Shown: positions 10,430 to 27,800, counted from the stretch's first letter. The stretch is DNA of 64,000 bases from Diphasiastrum complanatum (GCA_029204225.1 CM055097.1:31772802-31836801); one strand, 5' to 3'. Numbers and translations: made by a program. Notes: generated by a model not told the origin, from the letters alone.

Positions 10430-11965
10430 CTATTGAGTGTTAAATGTAAGGTCCTAAAGATTACGGCTAGCTTGAATCCATGTCATATTCTTAGACCTTT
10501 TTTTTTTTTAAGTTGTCCTTAACCCGTAACAACTCAACATGCTTGGGCAGGTTCAAGCTATGGGCTTGACTTGCCCTTACATGGCAAAGGTCCCATGCCA
10601 CCTCATCTACCACTTGGTAACAACTCAACGTAAGTTTGAACATGAAAGAGACCCATTCTTACTCTCTAGACCAATGCTAGAATTCCATCTATTTTAATTC
10701 GGACTTGCTAGTAGATGTAGTCTGGAAGCACCACCATGTTGGCGCTCATAGAAAAACGAGGCAATCTAAAATTATCACACCAAATGTTACAATTTAAAAG
10801 AATACAAAAATTAAGAGAACCTCATGTTAATGGTCAAACCTCATCATTTCATCACATTTATCGTCGTCGCATCAAAGCTAAAACACTTGTTGTTAATATC
10901 ATGAAGACATGTATCCAAATGCAATCAGTACATTTGACTTATTATGGTTTCTTTTTTTTAACTTTTGGACAAGTTTGTAGTGATAATTTGATGCAATTAT
11001 ATGGAACAAAAGTATACCTTATCGAAAAGCATTTCTAAAATCGAGAAAGTGCCATAATAAATCTCAAAACTACATGAAAGTATAGCAACATACAACTATA
11101 CATAGCCTCATTATATTGTTTACTACATAATTTACAGTATGCCAACATGTCAAATACTAATCACAAATGATCTCAAATCTACATAGCTCAAAAACTTCAA
11201 AAATATTATTGTTAATCATCATTATCCAAATATCATAATCTAAAATCTTGCCCCAAGTAAACTTGTCTTTCAAATAGAAAATGCAGCTACAAGAGAAAAG
11301 TATGTTCCAGAGCTACAACATAAACATGTCATGTTTGGGGTTACATTAAAATCTTTGACCAGGACGTACATCTACATGGCATTGTTGATGCTAATAAATG
11401 GCACTATATGTTCTTATAATAAATCCATCAATTGGAAGGTTAGAAACCAAATCTTTAATACTATATTAAAATCTCAAAAACCAAGTAGACTCCAAAACTA
11501 AGCCAACTATAATTCGTAAAGACTTACCAATTTCTCATGAACGATGAATCTGAAATATTCAGGGATCTCATATTATAATAAAAAAAAGCTTTGTCTTGGT
11601 ATAGTGAAGGCTCCAGTCTTCTTCCACCTGAATAGTACTAATAAGTTCATCTTTACATCAATACGCTTTCCATTATTGTGCACATTTTGTTCCATGTCTT
11701 GATCCATACTATACATCTCTTTTCTATCTTTAATAGTTAGAATTAAGACTCATCAGTTGTCTTTGGATTTAATATCAAAAGCAAATGGATTCTGTTTTAA
11801 TTCAACACTCTATATCACCAATTGATTTACAATCTGAACCTTTCGTAAGCTCTGACAAGGTGTCCTCTAACAAATCTTTACAGACAAATAAAGTCGATGT
11901 TCTATTCAAATTTGCACTTGAAAAGAAATCAACAAATACATTCAGAGAAATAAACCAACTTAATT
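10430..11965. other. intergenic, no gene recognised
   Basis: An A/T-rich stretch. A 100-codon frame at 10736-11038 and one at 11785-12012 have no recognisable domain. It would hold the upstream region of the minus-strand RNASEH2C gene. Confidence 0.4.
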
Positions 11966-11969
11966 ACTG

Positions 11970-12310
11970 CTTATTAGCGAAAGTGGATCAGAGGGAGTTA
12001 TCAGTTACTTAGAGACAATTTTGAGTATGTGGCTGCATTTACTATGGTTTTGTACTGGCCCCATCTGATTTGTACATGCTACTCATTGAATCAATCCTAC
12101 ATTCTTATTGCGTTCAATATTATGTTAGAATGTATGCATGCTTTTGTATAGTTATTTGTATCTGATCAATCTCTTAATATTTAGTTTGAATTGTTGAACT
12201 GTCGAACTGTCAAATTGAGTCAAGTCGAACTGTTGAATTTTTTGATACTGCAATATTCAATACATCTCTTTCACTCTAAAATTGTTTCTCTATGAAATCG
12301 CTTATTAGTT
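11970..12310 (+). repeat. dispersed repeat, copy 1 (LTR-like)
   Basis: About 340 bp that recurs in the same orientation at 22612-22935. Shared blocks include GTTATCAGTTACTTAGAGAC, ATCTGATTTGTACATGCTAC, AATATTATGTTA and GATACTGCAATATTCAATA. By eye the two are clearly homologous with scattered substitutions. The A/T-rich character and clear ends suggest solo-LTR remnants, but no TG...CA borders or target duplications could be fixed. Confidence 0.55.
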
Positions 12311-15592
<3,282 letters not shown>

Positions 15593-15904
15593 TTTAGTTT
15601 TTAAAATACATAGTGACAACAAAAAAATAATAGAGAGACCAACTTTAAATCTAAAAACACAAGCCTCCATAAATGAGAGGATCTAGAAATTAAATGCTCA
15701 TTGGCAAGACCGGCAAATTAAGAAAAAATAAACTCATTAAACTCACACTTGATTTACTCGCTCTATAGACGCGCTCAATTAAAATGAATTTAATGTTTAA
15801 GTTTTTTGTGCAACTCAAGTTGCTATGGCACACGGTTTGGGTCCATCAAACCCCAACCCTAGCTTTTTCTATGTAAAGGGGTGTGACACCTTTTTCATTT
15901 GCAA

Positions 15905-16516
<612 letters not shown>

Positions 16517-16740
16517 TAAGGTCTGGTGTACAATACTAAGACTGTGGGAGGCCATACTTTCACACGTGTGAAGGCTTTTTTAAGGATTTGGGCCATTTAG
16601 TGAGGTTCAAGCATAGATTTTTGATGGATTTTGATGGTTCAACTTGTGCTAATCTTATGAGATCAAAATCTATTGTTTCCCTCATCATTTCAAGTGTTTT
16701 AGAATCCTTATATGCTGTAATTTCTACATGGTATCAGAGC
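16517..16740 (+). repeat. truncated 5' LTR of the copia element plus primer-binding site
   Basis: From GGTCTGGTGTACA to TTTCTACA (16728) this matches the end of the 3' LTR (21917-22128). Upstream of 16517 the similarity stops, so about 455 bp of the LTR are missing. TGGTATCAGAGC at 16729-16740 is an exact primer-binding site for plant initiator methionine tRNA. Confidence 0.88.
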
Positions 16741-17538
16741 CTAAAGGCTGAAATGAGCTAAATCCTTGGTTTTCATTCAATTTGATCACAATTTTTGATC
16801 TAAATCTTGTGTAGATTGGATCTTAGCATCTAACATTGATTCTAGAACTCAAAGTGAGTCAAATACATTGGAGATTGGTGTTGTGTGACTTCATTTGCAA
16901 GTGTTTAGGTGTCTAAAACCAGGGGCAAAGTTGAATTCAATTCACATTACCAAGATAGCAAGTTTTGCTTGCTCCAAGCATTGATTTCTAGGCGAGTTTT
17001 GGAGGTGATTTCATAGAGGAGGCTTTCTAGCATTCAAGGAGAGGGAAGATCAGAGTTTTGGGGACTCTTCAAGGCTGTTCTAAGTGTAGAGGACACCTCC
17101 TAAAGTGATTTAGGTCCAATCCAACCATTGCTTGACTTATGCACCAAATTAGATCAATTTTTCATCAATTTTGATCAATTTTTGCTTGTGATTGGATAGT
17201 AGATTGTGTTGCATGCTCATTAAGTTCCATTTGGATCTTTTACAAGTGATTTTGGAAGTATGTTAGGTTGCTGAATTTCACTCTTGATCAGATCATATGG
17301 AAGCTTTTATGTTCTTTATAGAAAGAGGAGCAATTCTACTAGTGTTGTATACTTCAATCAAGCAAGTACATTGTTTCTAGTATTCTATGATTTGATTTTG
17401 TTAAAGATCATTCTTATATCTTTATAGGAAGTCTATTACTGATCTTTTCAGGTCCCTAAGAAGTGGGATCAGGTAGATCTTCAATCAAATTAATAGAAGT
17501 AACCTTCATTTGTGTCAAGTCCTTGATTAGGAGACTAG

Positions 17539-20500
17539 ATGGCATCTATAAATGCATATCTTTTGGATACTAATGAAAGGCTCAACAAAACTAACTATTC
17601 CATATAGAAAGTTAGAATGGAATCCATCATGATCATGCAAGATCTGATGGAAATTGTAAATGGTAAGGAGGGTGAACCTATTCATCCTCAAGAAAAAGCC
17701 AAATACATCAAGAGGTGCAATGCTGCACTACATTGAAATGAATGTTGCAAATGAACTCTTAAGAGATGTAGGAGATTGCACTTCGGCTCAAGATGCTTGG
17801 GAGACTTTGCAAAAGGTCTATGAATCCAAGAACCAAACTAGAATGTTAGCTTTGAAGAATCAAATCTATAGAAGCTATCAAAAGAAAGAAGAGAGTGCAC
17901 ATACTTTTGTCCTAAGAGTAAAGGAATTGAACAAAGAGCTAGCCTTCATAGGTGATCTTATCAAGGATGAAGAGCTTGTTCAACTCATATTGAATGGACT
18001 AAGCTTTAAATTTGACAATTTGGTTCAGGGATATGCAATTATGGGTAAGCTACCCATACTTGAAGAACTCCAAGGCACACTCATGGCCGAGGAATCAAGA
18101 AGGAGCCAAATGCAAGAGAGGATGGATAGGCTTTCCATCCAAGGTGGAGATGACCAAGCTCTCTTCACCAAAGGCAAAGGCAAGTCCAAAGGCAAAGGAT
18201 TAACATTCAAGAAGTCTTCAAAGCTTGAGGATCAAGAAGGACCCTCAAAGGCATCTCCATCAACCACCAAAGTCAAGAAGGACAAATCGAAGGTGAAGTG
18301 CTACTATTGTAGCAAGATGGGGCATTATGCCTTGGAATGCTTCAAGAGGAAGCAAGATCAAAGCCAAGCCAACATGAGCAAAGAGGAGGAGGAGGAGAGT
18401 TCACATGATGACTCTCTCATGATGTCCATATTTTCTTCAACAAGCTTCAAAGGAGAAGATCCTTGGTGGATTGACTCGGGTGCTAGTTCACACATGACTA
18501 GCAAAAGGGAGTTTTTCTCTTCTCTCTTATCTTATGATGGACCTATAAAGTCTATCTATACAACAAATGATGAAGCTTGTAAGACTGAAGGAGTTGGTAG
18601 CATTCCCCTTTGCTTAGGATCTTCCAAAAAGATCAACATAGAAGGTGTTTTGTACATTCCTACAATAACAAAGAATCTACTAAGTGTTGGCCAAATGGTA
18701 GACAATGGTTTCAATGTTGACTTTGCTTCAAATGAATGTTTCATCAAGAAGAAGGGTAAGATAGTGGCTAAGGGCACTAGACTTGGCAAACTTTCTAAGT
18801 TGGATGCATTTGTGGATACTAATGTTGTCATGTTGGCCGAGAAGAGCAAGATATCTACCTTCACTTTATGGCACAAAAGACTTGGACATGTCAACTCGGG
18901 TTCCATGGAGGCTATGATCAAGGAGTATGCTTTAGGCCTACCAAGGACTATTGGGAAGGAAGACAAGGTTTGTGAAGCTTGTGCTTTATCCAAGGCACAT
19001 AAGAAGGTGTTTCCTAACTCCATCACAAAGTCATCTCATCCTCTTGAACTCATACACTCGGATGTGCACATTGCTAACACCAAATCTAATGGAGGTTCAT
19101 CCATGTTTTTAACCTTCATTGATGACTACTCAAGATGTTGCTGGGTGTTCTTACTTTCCTTCAAGTCTCAAGTATTTGATACTTTTGTAAAGTTCAAGTT
19201 GTTTGTGGAAAAGCATCATAATCATAGAATCAAGATTCTTAGAAGTGACAATGGTGGAGAATTCATCTCCAATGAGTTCAAGGCCTTTTGTGAGGAGGAA
19301 GGGATCAAGAAAGAGACTTCTTGTCCTTACACTCCTCAACAAAATGGAGTTGCTGAAAGAAGGACTAGAACATTATGTGAATGTTTTCAGGCTTTAAGAT
19401 TAGATGCTTGTTTGCCCAAATCCTTTTGGGGTGAGTCTCTTGTATGTGCAAATTACTTGATGAATAGGGTGTCTTGCAAAGCAATTGAAGGCAAAACTCC
19501 TTATGAGATGTTGTATGGAAAGAAACCCAATGTTAATCACTTGAAAGTTTTTGGGTGTATATGTTATGTGCATGTGCCATTGGAAACAAGAACCAAGCCA
19601 CAAGAGGGATCATGCTTGGATATGCTAGCTCAAGCAAGGGCTACAAAGTCTATCTCCCATCCTTGAACAAATTTGTTGTTTCAAGGGATGTTATACTTGA
19701 TGAACATCATATGCATATGCTTGAAGAAGGCTCAAGTGCTCCAACAATCAAGAAGAAGATGGCCGAGGAGCAAGATCTTGGTTTTGAGGAGGAGCTCATG
19801 GAGGAGCAAGCACCAAACCCACCTATCACACCAAGGAGATCTTCAAGGGCAAAAGTGGAGCCATCATATCTCATACACTTCTTATGCTTTATCTAGTTTT
19901 GAAGAACCATCTAATGTTGAAGATGCATTGAATTCCAAAGAATGGTATAAAGCTATGTTGGATGAGTATAATGCCTTGATTGAGAAAGAAACTTGGTTGC
20001 TTGTTGATAGACCTCAAAGGAATGTATTAGGATGCAAGTGGGTCTTCAAGCTTAAGTCGAATGCAAATGGGAGTGTTAACAAACATAAAGCAAGATTAGT
20101 TGCAAAAGGTTATGCTCAAGAGAGAGGGATAGACTATGAGGAAACTTTTGCACCCGTGGCCAAGATGGTCACAATAAGGCTAATCATTGCACTTGCATCA
20201 CATTTTGGATGGATCCTATGTCAAATGGATGTCTCTAATGCTTTCTTGAATGGTTTTTTGGAAGAGGATATCTATATGGAGTAGCCACAAGGGTTCATCA
20301 AGCATGGAATGGAGAACAAAGTATGCCATCTCCAAAGAAGCATCTATGGCTTGAAGCAAGCCTCGAGATCTTGGAACTCAAGACTACATTGCTATCTTAT
20401 TTCACTTTCTTTTGTTCAAAGTGAATATGGTCCCACTCTTTACATTAAGTTTCATGATGTTGGTATTGTACGTTTACTCATTTATGTAGATGACATCATC

Positions 20501-21446
20501 ATTAGTGGAAATAGTGTTGATGGTATTGAAAAAATCAAGATAGATTTAACCTTAGAGTTCAAGATGGTAGATCTAGGGTGTCTTCACTTCACCTTAGGCA
20601 TAGAGGTACTTAGAGGGTCTGATTTTATCTTTATAAGTCAAGTAAACTATGCTCAAAATCTTTTGAAGAAGTTTAAGATGGAAGTATGCAAAAGTGTTGA
20701 CACACCAATGGAGCAAGATGTAAAAGTGCCAAATGAAGATGATGAAAGATCCTTCATGGACATCACTTTGTTTAGGCAACTTATAGCTCCTTAATGTGGA
20801 TCACTATAACTAGACCAGATCTTAGTTTAGTGTATGTAGGTTGAGCCAATCCATGCAAAAGCCATTGAATATCCATTGGAAAAAGGCTAAGAGGATTCTA
20901 AGATACATCTCGAGTACATTGGATTTTGGGATTCTACATAGAGGAGATGTGATTAATCTTCATGCATTTAGTGATTCAGATTTTGCAGGGGACAAGAGGG
21001 ATAGGAAATCAACAAGTGCCTATTCAACTTTCATAGGAGAAGGTGTGGTTTCATGGCTTTCAAAAAAGCAAGAAACTATATCTCTATCTTCAACCGAGGC
21101 CGAGTACAAAGCTTTGACAACCACTACAAAGGAGGTACTTTGGATCAAGAGATTATTAGTGGAGCTAAAGATCATGTATTCAGAGGAGGCACCAATCATC
21201 TACAATGACAATATATCAGCCCAACACCTTTCATCTAACCCAATCTTCCATGCAAGATCTAAGCACATTGAGATATGCCATCACTTTGTGAGAGAAATGG
21301 TACAAGCCAAGGAGATTGCTTTGGAGCATGTTCCAAGGAATGAATATGTAGCTGATCTAGTTACTAAACCACTTCAAAAGACACCTTTTATGAATTTCAG
21401 ATCATCACTTGGAGTGATTAGTAAAGCAATGATTAAACCAAGCTAG
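17539..21446 (+). pseudogene. copia gag-pol polyprotein (mutated)
   Basis: The start ATG is at 17539 (MASINAYLLDTNERLNKTNYS). A TAG at 17605 replaces the conserved Trp before KVRME, and a frameshift near 17730 leads into the 668-codon frame. Domains in order: gag (AWETLQKVYESKNQ), zinc knuckle CYYCSKMGHYALEC, protease WIDSGASSHM, pre-integrase LWHKRLGH...CEAC, integrase core with HSDVH, TFIDDYSR, DNGGEF and PQQNGVAERR. Frameshifts follow near 19600 and 19880. RT (KWVFKLK, DVSNAFLNG, LLIYVDDIIIS) has a TAG at 20282 and a break near 20793. RNase H (SDSDFAGD, SSTEAEYKAL, HARSKHIEI) closes the frame at 21446. The product would be the element's own replication and integration machinery. Confidence 0.92.
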
Positions 21447-21450
21447 ATAG

Positions 21451-22128
21451 TGAGGAGGAGTGTTAAAAATTCACAATTCTAGCTTGACTAGTTTTGGTCA
21501 TATGACTTGTAAATAGTTAGATGGACATGATGTGGCTTGTCACACGTGCCAAATAGCATAGGATTCCATTCACATGGATGTTCTCAAGTAGACCTAAGTG
21601 TTAGAACCTTTGGAATGAGTCCAAATTAGAGAGAAAAAATAGGAGCTATTTTTGGTAATTTTTGCATTGTTGAGGGATCTCCAAGATTCCAACCCTAACT
21701 TGGTAGGGATGAAAGATCCACCAAAATTAGCATTAGAATTAGGTTTAGGCTACTCATACCTGCCCAAAACCCTGATGGATCATGTATATATAGGTGATGA
21801 TATCTCACCAAAATCAATCAAGCAATTTCATGATTTTTCTCTCATAATGGTGCAATTGCTCTCTATGTTCATAATTGTTTGAGTTCTTGTGATTACTAAT
21901 GATTATAGGATTGAATGTAGGTCTGGTGTACAGTACTCAGACTGTGGGAGGCCGTACTTTCACACGTGTGAAGGCTTCTTCAAGGATTTGGGCCATTTAG
22001 TGAGGTTCAAGCATAGATTTTTGATGGATTTTGATGGTTCAACTTGTGCTAATCTTATGAGATCATAATCTATTGTTTCCCTCATCATTTCAAGTGTTTT
22101 AGGATCCTTATTTGTTGTAATTTTTACA
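21451..22128 (+). repeat. polypurine tract and full 3' LTR of the copia element
   Basis: TGAGGAGGAG (21451-21460) is the polypurine tract. The LTR runs from TGTTAAAAATTC (21461) to TTTTTACA (22128), 668 bp, with TG and CA ends. A likely TATA box, TGTATATATAGG, lies at about 21784. Confidence 0.85.
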
Positions 22129-22611
22129 TTTATCAACAAGAAAAGTTTTTCATCAAAAGAAGAAGGCAAAATATACATTTAAATCTTATTGGAAAGCTAG
22201 TATTCTTGATTTTAAAGTATCCCAGGTGGACAATCCATTTTCAAGGTCCTTGTTCAACATATTTGTTAGATTATTCACCTATAATTCTATAGTTAATCTA
22301 CATTCATTCATTTATCCAACTATGCAATCTTACTCGTGCCTTTACACAATCTGCAGAAATACATGAAAATCGAACAACAGGTGGCTTCGACAGTTCAAAC
22401 TATTGAACAAACTATCAAAGCCTAACCGGATCGTGTTGCCGTTTGTTACCAGATAATTATTTTGGCTAACTGGATAAGTGCTAACGCAATGTGGCAAAGT
22501 GCCAATCATGACCTATGACCTAATTAGCTGCCCTAATTGGATAAGCCTAAACGACATTCTAAGAAGGATAATGATATTGTTTTATCAAAGTATTGCTAGT
22601 AGCCTTACTAC
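22129..22611. other. no gene recognised
   Basis: Flank of the copia 3' LTR, A/T-rich. It leads into the second copy of the dispersed LTR-like repeat and may include an extension of it (from about 22385). Confidence 0.35.
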
Positions 22612-22935
22612 TTCTTAGCGAAAGTACATCAGACATAGTTATCAGTTACTTAGAGACGGTTTTGAGTACGCGGTTGTGTCCGCTACTTTTATGTACTCGC
22701 ATCATCTGATTTGTACATGCTACTCACTGAATCAATCCTACCTTCTTATTGCATTCAATATTATGTTAAAATGTATGCATGCTTCTTTATTTGTATCTGA
22801 TCAATCTCTTACTATTTAGTCTGAATTGTTGAATTGTCGAACAATCGAATCGAGTCGAGTCCAAACTGTTGAATTCTTGGATACTGCAATATTCAATATA
22901 TCTCTTTCACTCTAAAATAGTTTGTCTATTCAATC
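22612..22935 (+). repeat. dispersed repeat, copy 2 (LTR-like)
   Basis: Homologous in direct orientation to 11970-12310, ending in the same block GATACTGCAATATTCAATA and CATCTCTTTCACTCTAAAAT-like sequence. It lies about 2 kb upstream of the second copia coding region, but an intervening gene fragment makes it uncertain whether it was that element's 5' LTR. Confidence 0.55.
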
Positions 22936-23027
22936 ATCAAAGTTGGGCTAGTGTATTTCAAGCAAATATGTCAGCGTGAAATCACTAAAGATGTCAATAT
23001 TGTATCTCAATTTTTCTGGGTATAATC

Positions 23028-23153
23028 AGGTCTGAGGTACAAGCACGACTCCTGAAGCCAAAATTTCTATCTAAGCTTGGGACGTTGACAAAAATGTGCA
23101 TACACACTTGAACGCAGGTCTGAGGTAGAAGCACGACTCCTGAAGCCAAAATT
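23028..23153. repeat. two direct copies of a ~38-bp unit
   Basis: AGGTCTGAGGTACAAGCACG and the following bases to GAAGCCAAAATT occur at about 23028 and 23116, 88 bases apart, with one or two differences. The intervening sequence is unrelated, so this is a spaced duplication. Confidence 0.7.
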
Positions 23154-23424
23154 GCCATAGTTTGTGGAGCTATCGGTGCCCTGCCTCTAGCTGCACCAGG
23201 ATATAATGAATGTTAATTGCTCATGATCTGAGCACTTTGAACTAGCGAGATAGAGCAAATTGGCTCAGAGATGACAGTCGAGACATCGATGGATTGCCAA
23301 TGGGATTCTGGCTTATGATGATGGTGACTTGCTCAGATAGCAATGCATTTCCTCTTGCAAATGGCTCAAAAGTCTCTTCTAGAGTACTATGATCTACCTG
23401 CAACAGCTTCTAGCATTAGCTACT

Positions 23425-24130
23425 AGCGATGGCAGCTGAGGCAGCGCTGACTGAGGGCGCACTTCAAAATCTCTTTTTCGCTGGAGCTTTCACCTTGTCA
23501 AGCGGTGGAAAAGGAAAGCCCGATCTCTCTGAAACAGGGCAGTCCACATGCCAGCGCTGGCAGCCTCCTTGAAACAGGGTAGTATTGAGTACCCCAGCTG
23601 CCAGCAATGGCAGTTGAGGCAAAAAGCTCTGGGTGCTGGATTCGACTATGCAAGCAAATCTGAGCTTGAGCAGGCCATATCCATGGGTGTATCGCCCCAA
23701 AGAATAATATTTGCTCATCCATGCAAGATGCCATCGCACATCAAACATGCGTCATCTTCGGAGTGAATCTCATGACCACCTACGACTGCGAACATGAAGT
23801 GACAAAGGTAAAGCTCAACAATCCCAACGCCAAGCTGCCAGCCTCCTCGGCGCCGAGGAGGCTGGCAGTTGAGGCAAAAAAAATTGCCTCAGCTGCCTGC
23901 AGCCATGGTAGTTGAAGCAACGTTGACTAAGGGTGCACTTCAAAATCTGATTGATGATGATCATCTCCTTTTGGACAGAGCTTTCACCTTGTCAAGTGAG
24001 TGGAAATCGAAAGCCGTTTCACATATTGCTCAATGATAGCGTTCTTGCTCAGAGATGGATTGCATCAGGAGCTAACAATGGATTGCCATTTCCTTACGAT
24101 GATAGAGACAATAAGCTTCAGCTCTCCCGA
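23425..24130 (+). pseudogene. ornithine decarboxylase gene fragment, rearranged
   Basis: At about 23620-23755 the plus strand reads [20 protein letters not shown] then [20 protein letters not shown]. After a frameshift near 23757 it continues [26 protein letters not shown] (to 23838). This is the PLP-binding barrel region of eukaryotic ornithine decarboxylase, the first step of polyamine synthesis, with its GAGFDCAS and ANPCK-like motifs. The catalytic Lys and C-terminal domain are absent. A flanking segment encoding ALQNL...FTLSS is present twice (23450-23500 and 23930-23995), so the fragment was also partly duplicated. No introns are seen within the matched part, which would fit a processed copy, but the match is short. 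Confidence 0.6.
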
Positions 24131-24180
24131 GATCCTACACTTAAATGAGAAATGTTAAAAGAGAAAGGATTCAGTCAACA

Positions 24181-24860
24181 AGCTTAAAACATGGAAGTTG
24201 CGGTTAGGAAGTTGGGCCTAGAATTTATGAAAATCCTTCACTTTTTTGGCTGGTAAGTAGTTTTCTAGTAGGTATAATGTAAGTAAAACTATAAAATAGA
24301 ACAGGGCACAAATTATCAAAAGTGACTTACATTTAAGATTATATATTTAGCTTTAGAAGAAATATCCACTTTCATTTGAAGGCTCGGGTATAAAAAACAT
24401 GTACTCAATAAGTTCTGTATGTAACATCTAAGCTATCATAATCATGTAACTCTAATTAAGTAACTCTAATTATAATAATTATCAATCGTGCCACCCTATC
24501 ATTAAATATGTATTTTGTCTTCATTAATTGCCACATGGGATAATTCGGACGCAATAGATAAGTAATATAGCTTATGTAGTATCATTTATTTTATGCAATT
24601 TATTTAAGGAAACTATACAATAGATAGTTAATATAATACGATATAATGTAACAATTATTGTCTTAATAATTTACATAGCATATTTGTTATTTTTCACAAT
24701 TTATTCCATCATGATTATAATATACCATATTGCAAGGCAGATTTCACATTCTTCCCACAAGAAAGTTTCACACTCTTCTTGCTTTATTTGCGCTCACGAT
24801 TTCATTGTGTAAGTTAAATTTCTAATTGCATCACAAAGGAATGTGTTTCCTCTGGTAGAT
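24181..24860. other. no gene recognised
   Basis: Very A/T-rich sequence without a convincing frame. It may contain the eroded 5' LTR and leader of the copia element that follows, but no copy of the 3' LTR start was found here. Confidence 0.35.
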
Positions 24861-27800
24861 TGCACTATTGACAATACTTCTAGTTATAACAATCTGATTG
24901 AGGTTACTAAAACTTATAGTTTGATTAAGGAAGTTGATGTTCAATTAGTAATCGACTCGCCTCTTCCTGAGGAAGAAGTTCTTATCACTCAAGATGAGTG
25001 AAGGAACCTCATTCACAGATCATCTAAACGAATTCAAACAGCTACTCAATTAGCTAACTGCAGTAGGTTCGCCAGTATCAGACGAAGATGCTAACATGTC
25101 TATTTTGTGTATTGTTACTTGGCAATACTCCTGACTTGTATCGACAAAAGGTGACATCAAGTTTACTATAGGAAGAAGTGAGAAGGAAAAGCTTATCCAC
25201 GTCGAATACGAAGACTGTCGCTCTCTATTCGAATAAGTAACAGCTCCCAAAGAATAAATCTTCAAAGGACAAGAAGACAAAAGCTAAGCAAGCTGATTCA
25301 GACCAGCAATCACAAAAGCACAATCGACAACATCAATAGCCTAAGATCAGACTCTTCTACAAGTACTACAAGAGAACCAATCACGACATCAAGGATTGTC
25401 AAGTTCTCAAGCATAACGAAGCCAGGAAGAAGATGCAGCAGGATGGAAGATTTGATTCTGCCATAACCTCTCAAGAAGAACCAACTCTGCTAGTAAGCTG
25501 ACCTTGCTCAAGAATGCACTGTACATACCCAGACTGACCAAAAATTGATTGTCAGTCGGCAGGTTTACTGATCAGGGCTGCAAAGCCTCGTTCGATTCAA
25601 AGCAATGTATCATTCCGGACAAGCACGACAAAGAAATCTTCTCGGCAAATAGAGAAGGTAATCTATACGTTCTGGGTCACGAATATGCACTTTTCACAAA
25701 TGTGAGTACTTCAAATGCCCAATTATGGCATCAAAGACTAGGACATCTAAACATGAGGTCAATCTTATATATGCATCATAATTCTATGGTCAAGGACTTA
25801 AACCTTAATGCTGACTCCACCGACATACGACATGTCTGTGAGATGTGCTTACTAGGAAAACAGCCTAGATCAAGATTTCCAAAGAGACAAGCCACCAGAG
25901 CTAAGTCCGTTCTAGAATTAATACATAGTGGTCTGTGCAGCCCTATAAATATTTCCTCTCTGGGTTCTACATTATATTTTATCACTTTTATTGATGATTA
26001 TTCTAGATTTACCAACATCATGCTCATTAAGAACAAGTCTGATCATGAGGCTTTTAGCTGTTTCAAAGACTTCAAATAGTTCGCTGAGACACAGACTGGT
26101 CAACGACTCAAGACCATCGAACAGACAGTGGTGGAGAGTTTCTGTCAAACAAAATGTTTGACTATTTGGCATCATTCGGCATTCATCATCAGTTCACCAC
26201 CAGCTACACGCCACAGCAGAATGGAGTAGCCGAAAGAAAGAATCGAACATTACTAAATGCAGTACTATCTATGATGTCAAATGCTCAGCTCACCAAAGAT
26301 TTTTGGGTTGAAGCTATATCAACAGCTTGCTATTTGCAGAACTATTCGGGTACCAAAGCAGTGGACTCAAAAACACCCTTTGAAGCTTTTTGTGGCTACA
26401 AACCGAGTCTACAACACCTCCGAGTGTTTGGTTGTCTTTCCTATGTATACATTCCCTCTGATCTGAGAAAGAAACTTGACCCTGTTAGCTACAGGAGTAT
26501 CTTTATTGGATATTCCACATCACACAAGGCATATAGAATATTTGATGCTGAGCCAAGTCGAATCTCAATTAGTCGAGATGTTGTCTTCCTCGAAGATAAA
26601 TTTTTCGACTTCAAGCAGATCGTCCCAACGACTCCCATTACCATCAATAGGCCTCAACCTACGATTGTTCTTATGGACATCGAAGGAGAATCATCATCTC
26701 AGCAACCAACTATTGTTCAGAAATCTGCACGACATCAACAAGAACCTGAATATTTCGCGCCTCAGGCATTCATCAACAATGATGAACCCACTTGAGTAAC
26801 AAAAGCCTTGTCAAGTTTGAATGCACACAACTGGCATACTGCCATGCATGCTGAGTACAATTCACTGATGAAGAACAAGACCTGGAGTCTTGTCGAAGCT
26901 CCTGCAGATGCAAAGATCATCAACACTAAGTGGATCTTCAAAATGAAGCTCAATCCAGATCGTTCCACAAGCAGATGGAAACCTCGTCTACTTGTCAAAT
27001 GCTACGAACAAACTTATGGGATTGACTACACTGAGACATATAGTCCAGTCGTACGACTTCGGTCAATTCGATCCTTATTCGCCTTCGCAGTTGTCGAAGA
27101 TCTGGAAATACACCAAATGGATGTTCAAACGGCCTTTCTGAATGGATACATACAAGAAGATATCTACATCTATCAACCTGAAGGTTACGTTCTTCAAGAC
27201 CAGAAACATAAAGTATGTAAGTTGCAGAAAGCTCTCTATGGGCTAAAGCAAGCTCCAAGGGCCTGGTTTGGTTGAATCAATCGATTCTTGTTACAACATG
27301 ACTTCATCTTGAACACTGCTGACTCTAATGTCTATCTCAAACACAGAGGCTCAAACTATGTCATAATAGCTCTATATGTTGATGACTCATTAATCTTCAG
27401 CAATTGGAATCAGCTACTTCATGAAATGAAAAATCTTCTGTCGAAGGAATTTGAAATGACTGATTCAGGCCTTGTGCATTACCTTCTTGGAATTGAGATA
27501 ACAAGAGACATAGTAAAGAGAAGTATTTCATTAAGTCAACAAAGGCATCTAACCAGTGTACTCCACAGGTATGGCATGGAAAATTGCAAATCCATAGACT
27601 CACCTATGGACCTAGGATTCAAACTGTCAAAGGATATGTGCCCGAAACTGATGCAGAGAAGAAAGAAATGTGCAAATACCCCTATCAGTCAATAGTTGAA
27701 TCGATAATGTATGCCATGGTCTGCACCAAACCTGATCTAGCATTTACAATCAGCACATTGTCACAGTTATGTCAAATCTCGACCTACCTCACTGGAAGGC

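Larger units (their letters stand above)
16517..22128 (+). mobile_element. nearly complete Ty1/copia retrotransposon
   Basis: Order: truncated 5' LTR (16517-16728), primer-binding site, gag, protease, integrase, reverse transcriptase, RNase H, polypurine tract, full 3' LTR (21461-22128). This is the copia order (integrase before RT). The 5' LTR keeps only the last ~212 of 668 bp. Over that overlap the two LTRs differ at roughly ten positions by eye (about 95% identity), so the insertion is moderately young. The coding region carries a few stops and frameshifts, so this copy cannot encode its proteins. The loss of the 5' LTR start means no target duplication can be tested. Confidence 0.9.

Noticed and set aside
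10736-11038. 100-codon frame upstream of RNASEH2C
   Set aside because: No recognisable domain, A/T-rich, no splice or homology support.
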